From positions 434,001 through 498,000 of the forward strand of contig NZ_JACYFJ010000002.1 of NCBI RefSeq assembly GCF_014855495.1: a stretch of 64,000 bases of DNA, written 5' to 3'. How positions within the stretch are numbered: the stretch's first letter is position 1; each line of letters begins with the position of its first letter. Shown in pieces: positions 19,576-27,657 of this stretch. This DNA comes from Euzebyella saccharophila (lineage in GTDB: Bacteria > Bacteroidota > Bacteroidia > Flavobacteriales > Flavobacteriaceae). The translations under genes were made by a program, and so were the position numbers. Under the pieces are notes generated by a model. It was given only the letters and a program-made list of their open reading frames with translations, made no database searches and was not told the origin of the DNA.

Positions 19576-20445
19576 ATGCTTTATTTACTCTTTAGCATTT
19601 TATGTGCAAGCCTCATTTTTGTGGTATTCAAACTTTTTGAAACCTTTGGTATCAACACCTTACAGGCCATTATTTTCAATTACGCGGTAGCCTGTACCTG
19701 CGGTATTATATTTTACAAGGGCGATATAACCCTTGATCAGCTTCCCGGCAAACCTTGGTTTTTGGGTACACTTGCCTTGGGCGTTCTTTTTATCGCCATC
19801 TTTAATCTTATGGCTGCCACTACTCAAAAAATGGGGGTAAGCGTAACTTCCGTTGCTACCAAAATGTCCTTAGTGGTTCCTGTGGTGTTTGGAGTCCTAA
19901 TGTACAACGAAGTACTGGGTACCCTAAAAGTAGTTGGTATTTTAATTGCCTTACTTGCTGTATATTACACCTCCGCAAAGGAAAACAGCATAGAAAAAGT
20001 TCAAAAAATTTCGTGGCTTTTTCCCTTAGGAGTTTTTTTAGGTTCTGGTATTATTGACACAAGTTTAAAATTTATCCAAGAGAGAATGGTGCATGAAAAC
20101 GATTTCCCCATATTCTCGGCAACGGTATTTGGGGCGGCGGCATTCATTGGATTTATTATCACTTTAGTTAAAAAAATAAAAAGGCAACCCTTTCAATTTT
20201 CAGTTAAGAATATCATTGCTGGAGTAGCTTTGGGAACCCTAAATTATTTCTCCATTTACTTTTTATTGAAGGCGCTTAAAAGCAATGGTTTGAATAGTGC
20301 TTCTATTTTTACCATTAATAATGTAGCCATTGTGCTGTTTTCTACCTTATTGGGCATTCTTCTATTCAAAGAAAGATTAAGTGCCAAAAACTGGCTTGGT
20401 GTTGCTTTAGCCGTAGTTAGTATATTACTTGTAGCTTTGTTCTAA
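19576..20445 (+). CDS. EamA-family membrane transporter
   Basis: A 289-residue inner-membrane protein with ten predicted helices in two EamA repeats; the second starts near WLFPLGVFLGSGIIDTS. These drug/metabolite-type exporters carry small metabolites, often amino acids or nucleosides. The C-terminal LSAKNWLGVALAVVSILLVALF is typical. The ATG follows the HAD gene stop without any gap and its TAA overlaps the YigZ ATG by 1 nt, so it is a tightly coupled operon member. Substrate unknown; a link to riboflavin intermediates would be only positional. Confidence 0.88.
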   Translation: MLYLLFSILCASLIFVVFKLFETFGINTLQAIIFNYAVACTCGIIFYKGDITLDQLPGKPWFLGTLALGVLFIAIFNLMAATTQKMGVSVTSVATKMSLVVPVVFGVLMYNEVLGTLKVVGILIALLAVYYTSAKENSIEKVQKISWLFPLGVFLGSGIIDTSLKFIQERMVHENDFPIFSATVFGAAAFIGFIITLVKKIKRQPFQFSVKNIIAGVALGTLNYFSIYFLLKALKSNGLNSASIFTINNVAIVLFSTLLGILLFKERLSAKNWLGVALAVVSILLVALF

Positions 20446-21056
20446 TGGAACCCAGCAGCGATATCTTTAGAACAGTTGAAAAAGCCTCAGAAGAAATCCT
20501 CTTTAAAGAGAAAAAAAGCAAGTTTTACGGTTCAGTATTTCCCATTGATACGGAAGAAGAAGTTAAGCAAATCATTGAAGAACTCCGTAAAAAACATCCA
20601 TCGGCCGGACATATATGTTATGCCTGGCAAATTGGAACACAGGAAACGAGATATAGGGCCAATGATGATGGGGAACCCAATAATTCTGCCGGGATGCCTA
20701 TCTATGGGCAAATTCAATCTTTTGAAGTTACGAATGTTCTGGTAGCGGTAGCACGAATTTTTGGTGGCACAAAGCTAGGAGTTGGCGGATTGATTTCTGC
20801 TTATAAAACAGCTGCGCAGACCGCATTGGAAGCCTCTAAAATCATTGAAAAAACACTACAGTCACAATTTGAATTAACCTTTGCCTATGATAAAATGGAC
20901 ATAGTTATGCGAACTATTAAACAGAAGCAATTGGAAATTCTCTCTCAAGAAATGAACCTAGACTGCAAATTGATAATATCAGTTAGACAACGTGACGCCT
21001 CTGTTACACTTCAAACTTTTGGAGGTATCCATCAAGTAAAAATCAGGGAAATTTAG
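20445..21056 (+). CDS. YigZ/IMPACT family protein
   Basis: A 203-residue protein of the UPF0029/IMPACT family. The conserved N-terminal domain is clear: KKSKFYGSVFPI, AGHICYAW, a DDGEPNNSAGMP motif and ARIFGGTKLGVGGL. The C-terminal 60 residues form the YigZ-specific ferredoxin-like domain. In eukaryotes IMPACT regulates translation control by Gcn2; in bacteria the role is not settled. It is last in the ribD-led operon and converges with the thioesterase gene (stop codons 2 nt apart, no terminator seen). Confidence 0.9.
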   Translation: MEPSSDIFRTVEKASEEILFKEKKSKFYGSVFPIDTEEEVKQIIEELRKKHPSAGHICYAWQIGTQETRYRANDDGEPNNSAGMPIYGQIQSFEVTNVLVAVARIFGGTKLGVGGLISAYKTAAQTALEASKIIEKTLQSQFELTFAYDKMDIVMRTIKQKQLEILSQEMNLDCKLIISVRQRDASVTLQTFGGIHQVKIREI

Positions 21057-21057
21057 A

Positions 21058-21456
21058 TTAGGACCTTATCTTGCTCAAAATCTCATCAGGGCATTTTATA
21101 GGTCTTCTAGATTCAGAATTTAAGAATGCCAAAACTGTATTTCCGGTAGCAATAATTTCTTTATGTTGATTGGTTAAAACATAGTCAAATTCTATCTTAA
21201 CCAGAGGCTCTTTTAACAATGTGGTTTCCACCGTTATGTAATCATCGTAATAGGCAGATTTTTTAAAATCAACAGAAAGCGAAATAACTGGCAGAATAAT
21301 TCCGTTTTCTTCCATTGTTTTGTAGGAAATTCCTAACCCACGTAACCATTCAACCCTTCCCATCTCCATATATTGCGCATAATTCCCGTGGTATACTATT
21401 CCCATCTGATCGGTTTCGCCGTATCGTACCCGGAAAGATATTCTGTTAAATTTCAT
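21058..21456 (-). CDS. Acyl-CoA thioesterase, YbgC/FadM type
   Basis: Hot-dog fold thioesterase that hydrolyses acyl-CoA or acyl-ACP esters. The family signature RVRYGETDQMGIVYHGNYAQYMEMGR includes the catalytic Asp in ETDQMG and the His/Asn/Tyr region after it. The start is set at ATG 21456 (MKFNRISFRVRYGE), giving 132 residues; an upstream ATG at 21504 would add 16 residues not seen in the family. It is convergent with the YigZ gene and divergent from dnaA. The physiological substrate is unknown. Confidence 0.92.
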   Translation of the reverse strand: MKFNRISFRVRYGETDQMGIVYHGNYAQYMEMGRVEWLRGLGISYKTMEENGIILPVISLSVDFKKSAYYDDYITVETTLLKEPLVKIEFDYVLTNQHKEIIATGNTVLAFLNSESRRPIKCPDEILSKIRS

Positions 21457-21661
21457 TGACTTTAAAGTAAAAACTATATATTTAATTGATTTCGAATGTG
21501 TCACTGAACATGCGAAAAAAAAAGGTCAAATTCAATAGACTTACCATTTTTTTTTTAGCTTTTTTGTTCACATATTTGCCCCACTAGAAAGTACGGTATC
21601 CCCCTTGTATTTTCCACCGACTTGCGAAATCACTAACCGACAAAATAAGAGAAACTTTAAG

Positions 21662-23086
21662 ATGGGTATTACGGCTAATTCCGTATGGAAAAATTGTTTG
21701 GCGTTCATTAAAGATAATATTCAACCCCAAGCATATAAAACGTGGTTTGAACCAATTAAACCAATTAAGTTAGCGGAAAATGCCTTGAGCATACAAGTAC
21801 CCAGTAAATTTTTTTACGAATGGTTAGAGGAGCATTATGTAAAGCTTCTCAAAGTGGCCCTTACAAAAGAACTGGGTGAAACCGCAAAATTGGTCTACAT
21901 AATCCGTATGGAAAACACCTACGGAAACAAAGAACCTTTTACCGAAAAAATTCCAAGTACCAACAGAGGCAATATGGGACCTCAGGAAATGGATGTTCCA
22001 ATTAAATCCAAAAACCCTGAACTAAAAAACCCCTTTGTTATTCCGGGAATTAGAAATATCAAGATAGAATCCCAGCTTAATCCCAACTACAATTTTGACA
22101 ACTTTCTGGAAGGAGACTCCAACAGATTGGCCAGATCCGCCGGTATGGCGGTTGCCAACAAACCTGGAGGTACTTCTTTTAATCCGCTATTGGTCTTTGG
22201 GGGCGTTGGATTGGGAAAAACTCACTTGGCACATGCCATTGGTGTGGAGATAAAGGACAAATATCCTGAGCGTACCGTACTTTATATTTCTGCGGAAAAG
22301 TTTACACAACAGTATATTGAATCCGTAAAAAAGAACACTAGAAATGATTTTATCCACTTCTACCAATTGATAGATGTGTTGATTATTGATGATGTTCAAT
22401 TTCTGAGCGGAAAATCCGGTACCCAAGATGTGTTCTTCCATATTTTCAACCATTTGCACCAAAATGGAAAGCAAGTTATTCTTACTTCTGACAAAGCTCC
22501 TGTAGATATGCAGGATATAGAACAGCGTCTGCTGTCTAGATTCAAATGGGGACTTAGTGCAGAACTACAAAGTCCTGATTACGAAACACGTGTTTCCATT
22601 GTAAAGAATAAATTGTATCGTGATGGTGTTGAAATGCCGGAAGAAATTATTGACCATGTAGCAAAGCACATCAAGACCAATGTAAGGGAATTGGAAGGCG
22701 CTATTATTTCGTTAATAGCACAGTCCTCCTTTAACAAAAAAGAGGTAACACTGGAGCTCGCCCAACAGGTAGTTGAAAAGTTCGTAAAAAATACAAAACG
22801 CGAAGTTTCAATCGATTACATTCAAAAAGTAGTTTCTGATTACTTTGAAATGGACGTGGCTACCTTGCAATCAAAAACCCGTAAAAGACATATTGTACAA
22901 GCAAGGCAGCTGGCCATGTTTTTTGCCAAGAAATTTACCAAGGCTTCCTTGGCCAGTATAGGTTCTCAAATTGGAAAAAGAGATCACGCTACGGTACTGC
23001 ACGCTTGCAAAACGGTAGATAATCTTGCCGAAACTGACAAGCAGTTCAGGAAGTACATTGAAGACCTCACCAAAAAATTTACCTGA
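21662..23086 (+). CDS. dnaA: Chromosomal replication initiator DnaA
   Basis: AAA+ initiator that binds DnaA boxes and melts the origin. The start is ATG 21662 (MGITANSVWKNC), matching flavobacterial DnaA; the frame could open at 21605 but those residues are not DnaA-like. In the 474-residue product, domain I (SVWKNCLAFIKDNIQP) is followed by a short linker, the AAA+ core with Walker A GGVGLGKTH and Walker B VLIIDDVQF, and domain IV with the DNA-binding signature KRDHATVLHACK. I see no cluster of DnaA boxes around the gene, so the origin is probably elsewhere. The next gene starts 2 nt after its stop. Confidence 0.97.
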   Translation: MGITANSVWKNCLAFIKDNIQPQAYKTWFEPIKPIKLAENALSIQVPSKFFYEWLEEHYVKLLKVALTKELGETAKLVYIIRMENTYGNKEPFTEKIPSTNRGNMGPQEMDVPIKSKNPELKNPFVIPGIRNIKIESQLNPNYNFDNFLEGDSNRLARSAGMAVANKPGGTSFNPLLVFGGVGLGKTHLAHAIGVEIKDKYPERTVLYISAEKFTQQYIESVKKNTRNDFIHFYQLIDVLIIDDVQFLSGKSGTQDVFFHIFNHLHQNGKQVILTSDKAPVDMQDIEQRLLSRFKWGLSAELQSPDYETRVSIVKNKLYRDGVEMPEEIIDHVAKHIKTNVRELEGAIISLIAQSSFNKKEVTLELAQQVVEKFVKNTKREVSIDYIQKVVSDYFEMDVATLQSKTRKRHIVQARQLAMFFAKKFTKASLASIGSQIGKRDHATVLHACKTVDNLAETDKQFRKYIEDLTKKFT

Positions 23087-23088
23087 TT

Positions 23089-23541
23089 TTGAGTACGAAG
23101 ACCAAGGTGCTAATGATTTGCTTGGGCAATATTTGCCGCTCCCCTTTGGCCGAAGGTATTTTACAGAACAAAGTTGATCCGGACAGAGTTTTTGTAGATT
23201 CTGCTGGAACGGGTGGTTACCATATTGGAAATGCTCCTGACCCAAGGTCCATTGCAGTTGCCCGGTCTCACGGAATTCATATTGAAAATCAACGTTGTCG
23301 GCAATTTACTGAAACAGATTTTGAAAATTTTGATGTAATTTATGCCATGGATAAGAGCAATTATGGAAACATTATTGCAAAAGCCAAAACCAAAGCTGAC
23401 CAACAAAAGGTAAAATTATTGCTTTCTGAAGTAAATCTCTCTGTTCAGGAAGTTCCTGACCCTTATTGGGATGACAATGGATTTCAGAATGTTTACGACC
23501 TCATAGACACCGCATGTGAAGCCATTGCCAAAAAGCTTTAA
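23089..23541 (+). CDS. Low-molecular-weight protein tyrosine phosphatase
   Basis: A 150-residue phosphatase. The P-loop C-x5-R is CLGNICR (Cys11 to Arg17, followed by SP), and the general-acid Asp is in the late loop PDPYWDD. The start is TTG 23089, right after the dnaA stop; no ATG lies before the P-loop. Bacterial members dephosphorylate tyrosine kinases that control polysaccharide export or arginine phosphate; there is no partner here. It is coupled to dnaA and the methyltransferase gene downstream. Confidence 0.93.
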   Translation: MSTKTKVLMICLGNICRSPLAEGILQNKVDPDRVFVDSAGTGGYHIGNAPDPRSIAVARSHGIHIENQRCRQFTETDFENFDVIYAMDKSNYGNIIAKAKTKADQQKVKLLLSEVNLSVQEVPDPYWDDNGFQNVYDLIDTACEAIAKKL

Positions 23542-23556
23542 AATCTTTTTTAGCGA

Positions 23557-24279
23557 ATGGAAAGCACAAAATCAATTTTTGGAAAATTATACCTGATCCC
23601 AACAACCCTAGGTGACAATGAACCTTTGGAAGTATTGCCGCTTTCCGTTAAACAGGCCATTGAGAAAATAGAGCACTACATTGTTGAGAATGAAAAGACG
23701 GCCAGACATTTTATAAAAAAAATAAGTCCGCGCAAATCCCAACCCGGCTTGACCATTCATGTTCTAAACAAATACACGGAACCCGAAGAAATTCCACTGA
23801 TGTTGGAAGCTTGTTTATCAGGAAAGGATGTGGGTGTTTTGTCCGAGGCCGGTTGCCCCGGTATAGCCGATCCCGGTGCCGATGTGGTAAAATTAGCTCA
23901 TGACAAGGGCATAACGCCAGTACCATTGGTGGGCCCCTCCTCTATTTTTCTAGCTTTAATGGCAAGTGGAACGAATGGTCAAAGTTTTGCTTTTAACGGA
24001 TACTTGCCAATCGACAAAGTTGAAAGAAAAAAGGCAATTAAAAGTTTTGAAAGAACATCAGCTGAAAAGAACCAATCCCAAGTTTTCATTGAAACACCCT
24101 ACAGAAACGATAAATTATTGACAGAACTTTTAAAGACCCTGAGACCTACGTCCCAACTTTGCATTGCCTGCGATATTACCCTAGCTACAGAATTCATCAA
24201 AACGCTATCCGTTGCACAATGGACCAAGGAATCCATAGACCTTCATAAAAGACCTGCTATTTTTATAATCCAAGCATAA
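23557..24279 (+). CDS. Tetrapyrrole-methylase-fold SAM methyltransferase (RsmI-like)
   Basis: A 240-residue methyltransferase of the tetrapyrrole methylase fold, related to the RsmI enzyme that 2'-O-methylates C1402 of 16S rRNA. Typical parts are LYLIPTTLGD at the N-terminus, LSEAGCPGIADPGADVV (about 95-115) and VPLVGPSSIFLALMASG. It differs from RsmI in the N-terminal third (HYIVENEKTARHFIKK) and belongs to a second, Bacteroidota-type group whose substrate I do not know. It is third in the dnaA operon. Confidence 0.8.
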   Translation: MESTKSIFGKLYLIPTTLGDNEPLEVLPLSVKQAIEKIEHYIVENEKTARHFIKKISPRKSQPGLTIHVLNKYTEPEEIPLMLEACLSGKDVGVLSEAGCPGIADPGADVVKLAHDKGITPVPLVGPSSIFLALMASGTNGQSFAFNGYLPIDKVERKKAIKSFERTSAEKNQSQVFIETPYRNDKLLTELLKTLRPTSQLCIACDITLATEFIKTLSVAQWTKESIDLHKRPAIFIIQA

Positions 24280-24308
24280 AAAAACCCTAGCTTAAAGCCA
24301 GGGTTTTA
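24277..24308. terminator. Terminator between the methyltransferase and lysozyme-like genes
   Basis: Stem AAAACCCT/AGGGTTTT plus GC/GC with one A-C mismatch (24281-24308). On the minus strand seven T follow, so it best ends the minus gene at 24346; on the plus strand it starts right after the methyltransferase stop. Confidence 0.8.
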
Positions 24309-24345
24309 CCACATTCATATATAATTGTATGTTTTTTCGCGAAAA

Positions 24346-24975
24346 CTAAACTTTAGGATTTCGCTTGGGAATAATGTGAGACACATCATAACCTGAAAAC
24401 TTGCGCATATATTTGGCTATACTAGTACCATAACTGTCCGCCACATCATATGCACCCCAAGAACGAAGGTACTTCTTTACATTACCCGCTCCCGCCAAAT
24501 GGGCGGCAGCCAATATTCCAGATTCCGTAATCACGGTTCCATTGATCTCTTTTCCAACAAAACGTGGGATGTCTCTTCTAAGAATCCACTTGTTTCTAGA
24601 AATATTGGTATGGAACACTTTTTCCTGTAATATAGGATCGTTTAAAAAGCGCGTAGCATTATAAACTCCCATTAATTGCAGGGTACCAATACCAAATTGA
24701 TATTTACCTAAATACCCTAAGGTATTGGTGGTAAAATAATTACCTTGGGATTCCTTGAATGCCAAGGCTTCTTTAAAGCCAATGTACGTACTCCCTAAAA
24801 AGGGAGGTGCCATTAGCATGCTCTTAGGTATGGTTTTGTTTTTGGGGAACAAAACCAAAGTAGGTTCGGTCACTTTAAGAGTTTCGGGCACCTTGGCCAT
24901 TTTTGGCTTAAATGCAAAACTCATTAAAACAGCGGTAATGATCAGGGGGCTTGAATAACTTAGCCACTTTCTCAT
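24346..24975 (-). CDS. Lysozyme-like (SLT-type) exported protein
   Basis: A 209-residue protein with an N-terminal membrane/signal segment (about 7-22) and a lysozyme-like fold. The probable catalytic Glu75 is in FKESQGNY, followed by NTLGYLGKYQFG (84-95), the pattern of lytic transglycosylases. A late GILAAAHLAGAGNVKKYL segment also fits the SLT fold. It is expected to cut peptidoglycan glycan strands in the periplasm. Flavobacterial homologues are sometimes labelled LysM peptidoglycan-binding protein, but I see no LysM repeat. It has its own -7 element and terminator, so it is monocistronic and separate from mltG upstream. Confidence 0.78.
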   Translation of the reverse strand: MRKWLSYSSPLIITAVLMSFAFKPKMAKVPETLKVTEPTLVLFPKNKTIPKSMLMAPPFLGSTYIGFKEALAFKESQGNYFTTNTLGYLGKYQFGIGTLQLMGVYNATRFLNDPILQEKVFHTNISRNKWILRRDIPRFVGKEINGTVITESGILAAAHLAGAGNVKKYLRSWGAYDVADSYGTSIAKYMRKFSGYDVSHIIPKRNPKV

Positions 24976-25030
24976 ATCTTGCTTTTCCTATGACTTACGA
25001 GAAAAATCCCTGCATAGATTTCACAGCCGG

Positions 25031-25038
25031 CAAAGTTA
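25031..25038 (-). promoter_or_regulatory. -7 element upstream of the lysozyme-like gene
   Basis: TAACTTTG on the minus strand, an exact TAnnTTTG, about 55 nt upstream of the ATG at 24975. It shows the gene can be expressed apart from mltG. Confidence 0.5.
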
Positions 25039-25121
25039 CCCCAGTTTTAAGTTATTGTTTAGAAATCTTCGTTAAAAAGACAGCGAATTAGTTAAAAAGT
25101 CTTAAAATTCCGACAAAAAGA

Positions 25122-26165
25122 TTATCGGTTGATTTTTTGTGCGTTGATCCACTGGACGTACTGCACTTTGTTTCGGTTATGTTGAGCCAAGGTTTTGGCA
25201 AACTTGTGGTAGCCAAAATTCTCCACGTCGGCAACAAAATATAGATAATCATGACTTTCAGAATTCAGCACCGCCTCAATTGCAGAAATATCTGGCATAG
25301 CTATTGGACCAGGAGGAAGACCTGCATACTTATAGGTGTTATAGGGAGAATCCAACTCCAAATCCCTGTACAAGACCCTTTTGATTACCATATCAAAATC
25401 ATTCGCTTCTTTTTTAAGAGCGTAGATAACGGTTGGATCGGCCTGCAATAGCATACCTCTTCTTATCCTATTTAAATAAAGTCCGGCCACCTTAGGTCGC
25501 TCATCCACCTTTGCCGTTTCTTTATGTACCAGAGACGCCAAGGTTATGACTTCTTCCGGTGTTAAGTTCATTTTCTCCGCCTTTGTTTTTCTCTCCGGTG
25601 TCCAGAACTTTTGGTATTCCTTTGCCATACGCTCCCTAAATTCTTCTCCGGAGGTATTCCAAAAGAACTCATAACTGTTGGGAAGGTACATCCCCAATTT
25701 GGTCTCTTGGTTAAATCCATTTGTTTTTAGAAACTCTCTATCGTTCATAGCTTTTAACAAAGAAAGACTATCCGCTTCTATTTGCTCAGAAATCCTTCCT
25801 GCCAAGTCCTCTATAGTTTCTTGATTATTAAAGGAAACGCGCACCGGGATATTATTTACCCTTAGGGTATTGATAATATCATTGTTGTTCATTCCTTTTT
25901 TAATAGCATATTTTCCCGGTTTCACGTTGGAAGCATACCCCTTTCGTTTGGCAACCTGTTCAAAAGTTTCCAAATTTTCCAACAAAGGTGCCGCAAGACT
26001 CTTCACCTCCTTAAAATTGGCATCCGAAGGTATATACAAATAAGCCTCCTCATTATTAAATGAGGTGTTGGATACAAAAATGGCGTTATAAATAAAATAG
26101 GAGAAAACCCCTCCAACAACCAATCCTATCAATACTATTATAAGCAGAATCTTTTTAATGTACAT
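25122..26165 (-). CDS. mltG: Endolytic murein transglycosylase MltG
   Basis: Inner-membrane enzyme that cuts nascent glycan strands and so sets their length. There is an N-terminal helix (about 5-28), a LysM-like region, and the YceG catalytic domain. The catalytic Glu216 is in LASLVHKETAK, followed by VAGLYLNRIRRGMLLQADPTV, the family signature. At 347 residues it is complete. The gene overlaps the upstream GNAT gene by 11 nt and is the last of the dapF, GNAT, mltG run, joining a precursor-synthesis enzyme with a wall-processing enzyme. Confidence 0.96.
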   Translation of the reverse strand: MYIKKILLIIVLIGLVVGGVFSYFIYNAIFVSNTSFNNEEAYLYIPSDANFKEVKSLAAPLLENLETFEQVAKRKGYASNVKPGKYAIKKGMNNNDIINTLRVNNIPVRVSFNNQETIEDLAGRISEQIEADSLSLLKAMNDREFLKTNGFNQETKLGMYLPNSYEFFWNTSGEEFRERMAKEYQKFWTPERKTKAEKMNLTPEEVITLASLVHKETAKVDERPKVAGLYLNRIRRGMLLQADPTVIYALKKEANDFDMVIKRVLYRDLELDSPYNTYKYAGLPPGPIAMPDISAIEAVLNSESHDYLYFVADVENFGYHKFAKTLAQHNRNKVQYVQWINAQKINR

Positions 26166-26688
26166 TATCCTTTATTTTTTGCAACAACACTTCATTTTTA
26201 TACTTACCGTTGGAATATATCCAGTCTTCTTTTACTCCAACCACTTGGAACCCCATTTTTTTAAATAAATGCAAACTTATTTCGTTCTCTTCAAGCACAT
26301 TGACATACAACTGTTTAACATCCAAAACCTTATAGGCGTAATCACAGATTAAACCTATCACCTGCCCTCCTACACCTTTATTCCTATCTATTGTATTTAA
26401 CACGATGATACCCAAACCTACTCGTTTATTTTTTGGGTCAAAATCAAACAAGTCAACCAAGCCCAAAACTTCCTCGTTCAAATTACAAATACATAGTCGT
26501 AATTGTTTAACCTCGTAGATATCCCTATGGGCATTTTCAAGATATTCCTTTAAAACAAACTTGGAAAACGGGGATGTGGTACCACTAATTTCCCAAACGT
26601 CAGGATTGTTCTCTAGATGGTACAGAAAATCCAAATCGGTTGGCTCAAGTGCCCTTAAGAATATAGTGTCACCTTTAAGTAGAAGCAT
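26155..26688 (-). CDS. GNAT family N-acetyltransferase (RimJ/RimL-like)
   Basis: A 177-residue acetyl-CoA-dependent acetyltransferase. The N-terminal LRALEPTDLDFLYHLENNPDVW and the acetyl-CoA binding region GLGIIVLNTIDRNKGVGGQVIG (about 91-112), then NEISLHLFKKMGFQVVG, match the RimJ/RimL/SpeG group that acetylates protein N-termini or polyamines. The Q/R-x-x-G-x-G/A loop is RNKGVGG. It overlaps dapF by 1 nt and mltG by 11 nt. Substrate unknown. Confidence 0.92.
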   Translation of the reverse strand: MLLLKGDTIFLRALEPTDLDFLYHLENNPDVWEISGTTSPFSKFVLKEYLENAHRDIYEVKQLRLCICNLNEEVLGLVDLFDFDPKNKRVGLGIIVLNTIDRNKGVGGQVIGLICDYAYKVLDVKQLYVNVLEENEISLHLFKKMGFQVVGVKEDWIYSNGKYKNEVLLQKIKDNVH

Positions 26689-27464
26689 TAAATGGTTATT
26701 TCCCCCTTAAATACCTGCTTTGCTGGGCCTGTTAGATAAATGTTCCTGTAGGTATCGCCATCTTTGGAAAATTTCACTTTAAGGTTACCGCCTTGGGCCT
26801 TAATTTTCACTTCACTAGATGTTGTTTTTTGTTGATGGTGCATGGCTAGAGCCGCAGCCGTAACCCCAGTTCCACATGAAAGTGTCTCATCTTCCACTCC
26901 ACGCTCATAAGTTCTTACGGCAAACTCATCGTCAGAAATTGATTCAACAAAATTGATATTACTACCGGACTGTCCATACAAACCATATCTAAGTTTTTTC
27001 CCTTCCGAGAACACATCAAAAGATTGAATGTTCTTAACCATCTGCACGTGATGGGGAGAACCGGTATTTAGAAACACATAGTTAGGTTTCATTTTAATAT
27101 CGGACAAATCCTGCATTTGCAAGCTCACGAGTTCATTATCAATAGAGGCATTGTGCAAGCCATCTACGGCATTAAAAGTTGTTTCATTTTCAATAATGCC
27201 CAGATACTTTGCAAAGGCAATGGTACATCTACCACCATTTCCACATAAAGACCCCTCGTTACCATCGGCATTGTAGTAGACCATATTAAAATCTGACATT
27301 TCGTCATTTTCCAACAAAATAAGGCCATCTGCTCCTATGCCAAATCTACGGTCGCAAAGCGAAGCAACTAATTTGGTATCTTTTTTGGGGAAATTAAGCG
27401 AACGATTATCGATCATTACAAAATCATTTCCCGTTCCTTGATATTTATAAAAGGTAAGTAACAT
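26688..27464 (-). CDS. dapF: Diaminopimelate epimerase
   Basis: Interconverts LL- and meso-diaminopimelate, supplying both lysine synthesis and the peptidoglycan cross-link. The two catalytic cysteines are Cys74 in LCGNGGRC and Cys197 in LSCGTGVTA. The start MLLTFYKYQGTGNDF is canonical; 258 residues is normal. First gene of dapF-GNAT-mltG, with a perfect TATATTTG -7 element 18 nt upstream. It is divergent from the protease gene at 27658. Confidence 0.97.
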   Translation of the reverse strand: MLLTFYKYQGTGNDFVMIDNRSLNFPKKDTKLVASLCDRRFGIGADGLILLENDEMSDFNMVYYNADGNEGSLCGNGGRCTIAFAKYLGIIENETTFNAVDGLHNASIDNELVSLQMQDLSDIKMKPNYVFLNTGSPHHVQMVKNIQSFDVFSEGKKLRYGLYGQSGSNINFVESISDDEFAVRTYERGVEDETLSCGTGVTAAALAMHHQQKTTSSEVKIKAQGGNLKVKFSKDGDTYRNIYLTGPAKQVFKGEITI

Positions 27465-27481
27465 AGCATAAAATGAGGCAA

Positions 27482-27489
27482 CAAATATA
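27482..27489 (-). promoter_or_regulatory. -7 element upstream of dapF
   Basis: TATATTTG on the minus strand, exact match to TAnnTTTG; expected leader of about 12 nt to the ATG at 27464. Confidence 0.55.
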
Positions 27490-27657
27490 AGCTTTTAAAC
27501 CATTCAGTTTCTGGCTTATATATAGAGAGTTGAACCATTTTACAACCTGCTGATTAAGATTATTTTAGCAGTTAAAAAGTAGTTAAAGGCTTTATACCAC
27601 ATTGGTGAAAGAACTAATTTTAACATTTAAAGCAAACCAAAAAACAAGTGCATTAAG

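Noticed and set aside
21505-21661. Origin of replication next to dnaA
   Set aside because: I looked for TTATCCACA-type DnaA boxes on both strands and found no cluster; only TTTTCCACC-like single sites.
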